Below, piece by piece: positions 5,544 to 7,571 of a stretch of 7,571 nucleotides of DNA (its first letter is position 1; every line of letters begins with the position of its first letter). The DNA comes from Candidatus Cloacimonadota bacterium (lineage in GTDB: Bacteria > Cloacimonadota > Cloacimonadia > Cloacimonadales > JAIOQZ01). The notes under the pieces are model-generated. The model made no database searches. It was not told where the DNA came from and saw only the letters and a list, made by a program, of their open reading frames with translations. The stretch is from NCBI GenBank assembly GCA_021106755.1, contig JAIOTM010000330.1:1-7571 (forward strand), in the 5' to 3' direction. The position numbers and the translations under genes were made by a program.

Positions 5544-7274
5544 CTATCCAATTGAAACATTTTCTTCCATGTAGCTCACGCGACTGAGAATTCTTGATTC
5601 ACTCAACGCGTAAACAAAGGTGAGAGGTCCCACCCGACCTATAAACATCAATATAGTTATGATTACCTTTCCGGCGGAAGTGAGTCCACTTGTAATACCC
5701 ATCGACAAACCAACAGTGGCAAACGCCGACATAGCCTCAAACACAATCTGTTGGAAATCTTTACCCGAAGCTGTTTCTAATGCAAGTAAAATAAATGTCA
5801 TCAGGAGAAGGAAGCCTAACGACATGGCTAACAGAGCCAGAACTTTCCGGGATGTTTCATCACTGATACGCCGTTTGAATACAGTGATTTCCTTTCCGCT
5901 ACCTTTAATAATCGACCAGACCGCCAGCACAAGAATAGCGAATGTAGTGGTTTTTACTCCACCGCCTGTGGAGCCGGGTGAAGCTCCGATAAACATCAAT
6001 ATCATACAGAGGAGTACCGAGCTACTGGTAAGTGCTCCGTTATTGATAGTATTGAATCCGGCAGTACGTGCAGTTACCGACTGGAATAGCGATGCCTGCA
6101 TTTTCTGGAAAAATGTCATATCCCGCATAGTGTTGCTGTATTCGGCAACGTAGAATCCAACTGCTCCGATGATAATCAAAAGTCCTGTAGTTGTCAGAAC
6201 GATTTTTGTATGCAGACGGAAACGGGATGGCTTAAATCGCCGCAACAGATTATTCTTCAGGTCCATCATTACGGGGAAACCGATACCACCAACAATAATT
6301 AATCCCATAACGATAAAATTGATTGATGGCAATGGCGCGAACGGCATCATACTTTCGGAATAGAGACTGAAGCCAGCATTACAGAATGCTGAGACTGAAT
6401 GAAAAACAGCGTTGAACACGGGACTACTGGTAGAGCTTTGAGGAAACGAATAGTAGAGTATTATCGCGCCCACAGCCTCAAAAAATATAGTGACAAGGAA
6501 AATATTTTTTAGCAGGCTACGCAGACTGAAACTGCCGGAACTGCCTGTTACATCTTGCATAAGCGATGTACTTTTAAGTGTAATCTGTTGCCCCAGCAAT
6601 ATTGTTAACGCGGTGGAAATCGTCATTATTCCCAAGCCACCGACTTGTATAAGCAACAGGATTACGATATGCCCGAATCGGGAAAAGTAGTTGCCTGTGT
6701 CTTTTACAATTAAGCCGGTTACACAGGTTGCCGATGTTGCTGTAAAAACGGCGTCGGTAATTGAGAGACATTCTACTTCGCCTGCATCCTGATTGACTGC
6801 CCAAGGTAACGATAAGAGAAAAGTTCCGATTAGAATCGCTATGAAGAATGAGGAGAGTACAAAAACTGCCGGATTCTGCTGTAAGCGAGACATAATCTGT
6901 TTGTGATATACATTGTGAGAGGAGTCGCGACTAATCGCGAAAATCTGTCTCCCTACAATGTAAAGCTGAAACAGGCGGTCATCCGCTCCCGCCGTAATCT
7001 GTATTGTTATGATTACCACATCAATCAGCATAGTACGGATATATACCCAGGCGAACTTGTTAGCGATTAGTTTGTGAATCAGGTAAGCAATGAAGAAATA
7101 GAAGGTTGCTCTTATTGTCCACTGCTCGATATTCTGATAGCCGGATGAGGTGGAATAGTGATAAGACCCAAGCAACAACAGAAGATTTATCAGTGCCAGC
7201 CCGTGGAGAACTTGCTTCAGACGTTTACAGAGTTCTGTGCTGAATAATGCAGTTTCGCTACGTTCGTCCGTCAT
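5544..7274 (-). CDS. trkH: TrkH/KtrB-family potassium uptake channel subunit with N-terminal extension
   Basis: This is the K+-translocating inner-membrane subunit of a Trk/Ktr uptake system, 576 aa. The conserved core starts near residue 135 and has the four pore repeats with their selectivity-filter glycines: CVTGL (G187), CNAGF (G301), RTAGF (G406) and ATVGL (G522). The family's GSTGGGVKTTT segment follows the third repeat (residues 434-444), with FIGRVGP near 544-550. The first ~134 residues are extra compared with a plain KtrB/TrkH core. They hold about three hydrophobic segments (roughly 22-38, 53-72, 79-96) and then a stretch with R100 and R109, so the protein probably has more membrane helices than usual. 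The ATG overlaps the adk stop (ATGA) and has only a weak ribosome site, fitting coupled translation. trkA follows after 8 bp. Whether it is Na+- or H+-coupled cannot be read from the sequence. The family call is firm; the role of the extension is unknown. Confidence 0.95.
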   Translation of the reverse strand: MTDERSETALFSTELCKRLKQVLHGLALINLLLLLGSYHYSTSSGYQNIEQWTIRATFYFFIAYLIHKLIANKFAWVYIRTMLIDVVIITIQITAGADDRLFQLYIVGRQIFAISRDSSHNVYHKQIMSRLQQNPAVFVLSSFFIAILIGTFLLSLPWAVNQDAGEVECLSITDAVFTATSATCVTGLIVKDTGNYFSRFGHIVILLLIQVGGLGIMTISTALTILLGQQITLKSTSLMQDVTGSSGSFSLRSLLKNIFLVTIFFEAVGAIILYYSFPQSSTSSPVFNAVFHSVSAFCNAGFSLYSESMMPFAPLPSINFIVMGLIIVGGIGFPVMMDLKNNLLRRFKPSRFRLHTKIVLTTTGLLIIIGAVGFYVAEYSNTMRDMTFFQKMQASLFQSVTARTAGFNTINNGALTSSSVLLCMILMFIGASPGSTGGGVKTTTFAILVLAVWSIIKGSGKEITVFKRRISDETSRKVLALLAMSLGFLLLMTFILLALETASGKDFQQIVFEAMSAFATVGLSMGITSGLTSAGKVIITILMFIGRVGPLTFVYALSESRILSRVSYMEENVSIG

Positions 7275-7571
7275 GATAGTGTCTTTGTCAACTCCACTAC
7301 ATCTCGGTGAATTTCTTCGATTGTTCGATTTGTGTTAATTGTGTGCAGGATTCCCTTAGACTTGAAAAAATCGATTACTGGACTGGTGTGCCTGTAGAAT
7401 TCGCTAATCCGCATCTCAATCGCGGCATAGTTATCGTCTTTACGCCGTTCTAATCGGGTTCCGCACTTATTGCAGATACTTTTCATTATAGGTGGGTTGA
7501 ATAAAAGATTGTAATCGGTTTTACATTTTGGGCATATACGCCTCGCCAGCATTCTGTTTCTGGCAACCTCT
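7271..7571 (-). CDS. adk: adenylate kinase, C-terminal part (5' end outside window)
   Basis: Adenylate kinase interconverts ATP + AMP and 2 ADP in the cytosol. Only the last 99 residues are visible; the reading frame stays open to the window edge, so the ATP-binding P-loop and AMP-binding half are missing. The visible part begins in the LID domain: a CPKC pair and a CNKC pair, 16 residues apart, form the four-cysteine zinc site seen in many bacterial Adks. Between them lies the family-typical FNPP turn. After them come ERRKDD and the C-terminal helix and strand region (RISEFYRHTSPVIDFF, then KGILHTI). An internal Met at 7550-7552 is not the true start, because family-like residues (VARNRMLARR) continue upstream of it. 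The TGA stop overlaps the trkH ATG as ATGA (7271-7274), which implies translational coupling. Recognition from motifs is strong; the length of the missing part is inferred. Confidence 0.93.
   Translation of the reverse strand, partial: EVARNRMLARRICPKCKTDYNLLFNPPIMKSICNKCGTRLERRKDDNYAAIEMRISEFYRHTSPVIDFFKSKGILHTINTNRTIEEIHRDVVELTKTLS

Noticed and set aside
5620..6153. Long plus-strand open frame antisense to trkH
   Set aside because: It lies entirely within the strongly supported trkH gene. The protein has no recognisable motif, and its length is explained by antisense of a hydrophobic coding region.

Overview
The window is a compact bacterial gene block. All eight recognisable protein genes lie on the minus strand and are read from right to left: adk (5' end cut by the window edge), trkH, trkA, a membrane HAMP-PAS sensor with a frameshift, an rluD-type pseudouridine synthase, a REC-PP2C response regulator, a DUF6485 Cys-rich small protein, and ribBA. 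Base composition is moderate, with AT-rich intergenic DNA. The gene mix (zinc-lid adenylate kinase, a TrkH with a long extra N-terminal membrane region, DUF6485, REC-PP2C) suggests a free-living, probably anaerobic Gram-negative bacterium. My first guess is the FCB side of the tree (a Cloacimonadota-like lineage), but this is a weak inference and no rRNA or tRNA is present to test it.

Layout. From 7571 down to 1702, seven genes are packed as one likely operon. There are ATGA stop/start overlaps at adk/trkH, trkA/sensor and rluD/response regulator, a 17-bp overlap at sensor/rluD, and gaps of about 10 bp elsewhere with the Shine-Dalgarno site sitting on the previous stop codon. A 129-bp gap then precedes ribBA and holds a candidate promoter, so ribBA may be transcribed separately as well. 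Positions 1-366 hold no gene. They do hold a candidate minus-strand promoter (80-108), two copies of a leader motif, and at the very edge a strong Shine-Dalgarno sequence (1-7) for a gene that must start just outside the window.

How the genes may work together. trkH and trkA encode a complete K+ uptake channel and its cytosolic RCK gating subunit. The next gene encodes a two-helix membrane protein with a HAMP-like linker and one PAS domain but no kinase domain. Two genes on is a response regulator whose output is a PP2C-type serine/threonine phosphatase, the kind that usually acts in partner-switching systems. Their clustering suggests signalling linked to K+ or membrane state, but kinase, anti-sigma factor and antagonist are all absent here. 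adk, rluD and ribBA are housekeeping genes.

Most worth checking: (i) a motif shared, with the same spacing to promoter-like hexamers, by the ribBA leader and the gene beyond the left edge; (ii) a clean single-base frameshift inside the PAS domain of the sensor; (iii) the kinase-less sensor plus REC-PP2C pair next to a K+ transporter; (iv) the N-terminal membrane extension of TrkH. I did not find a clearly new defence, mobile or RNA system.
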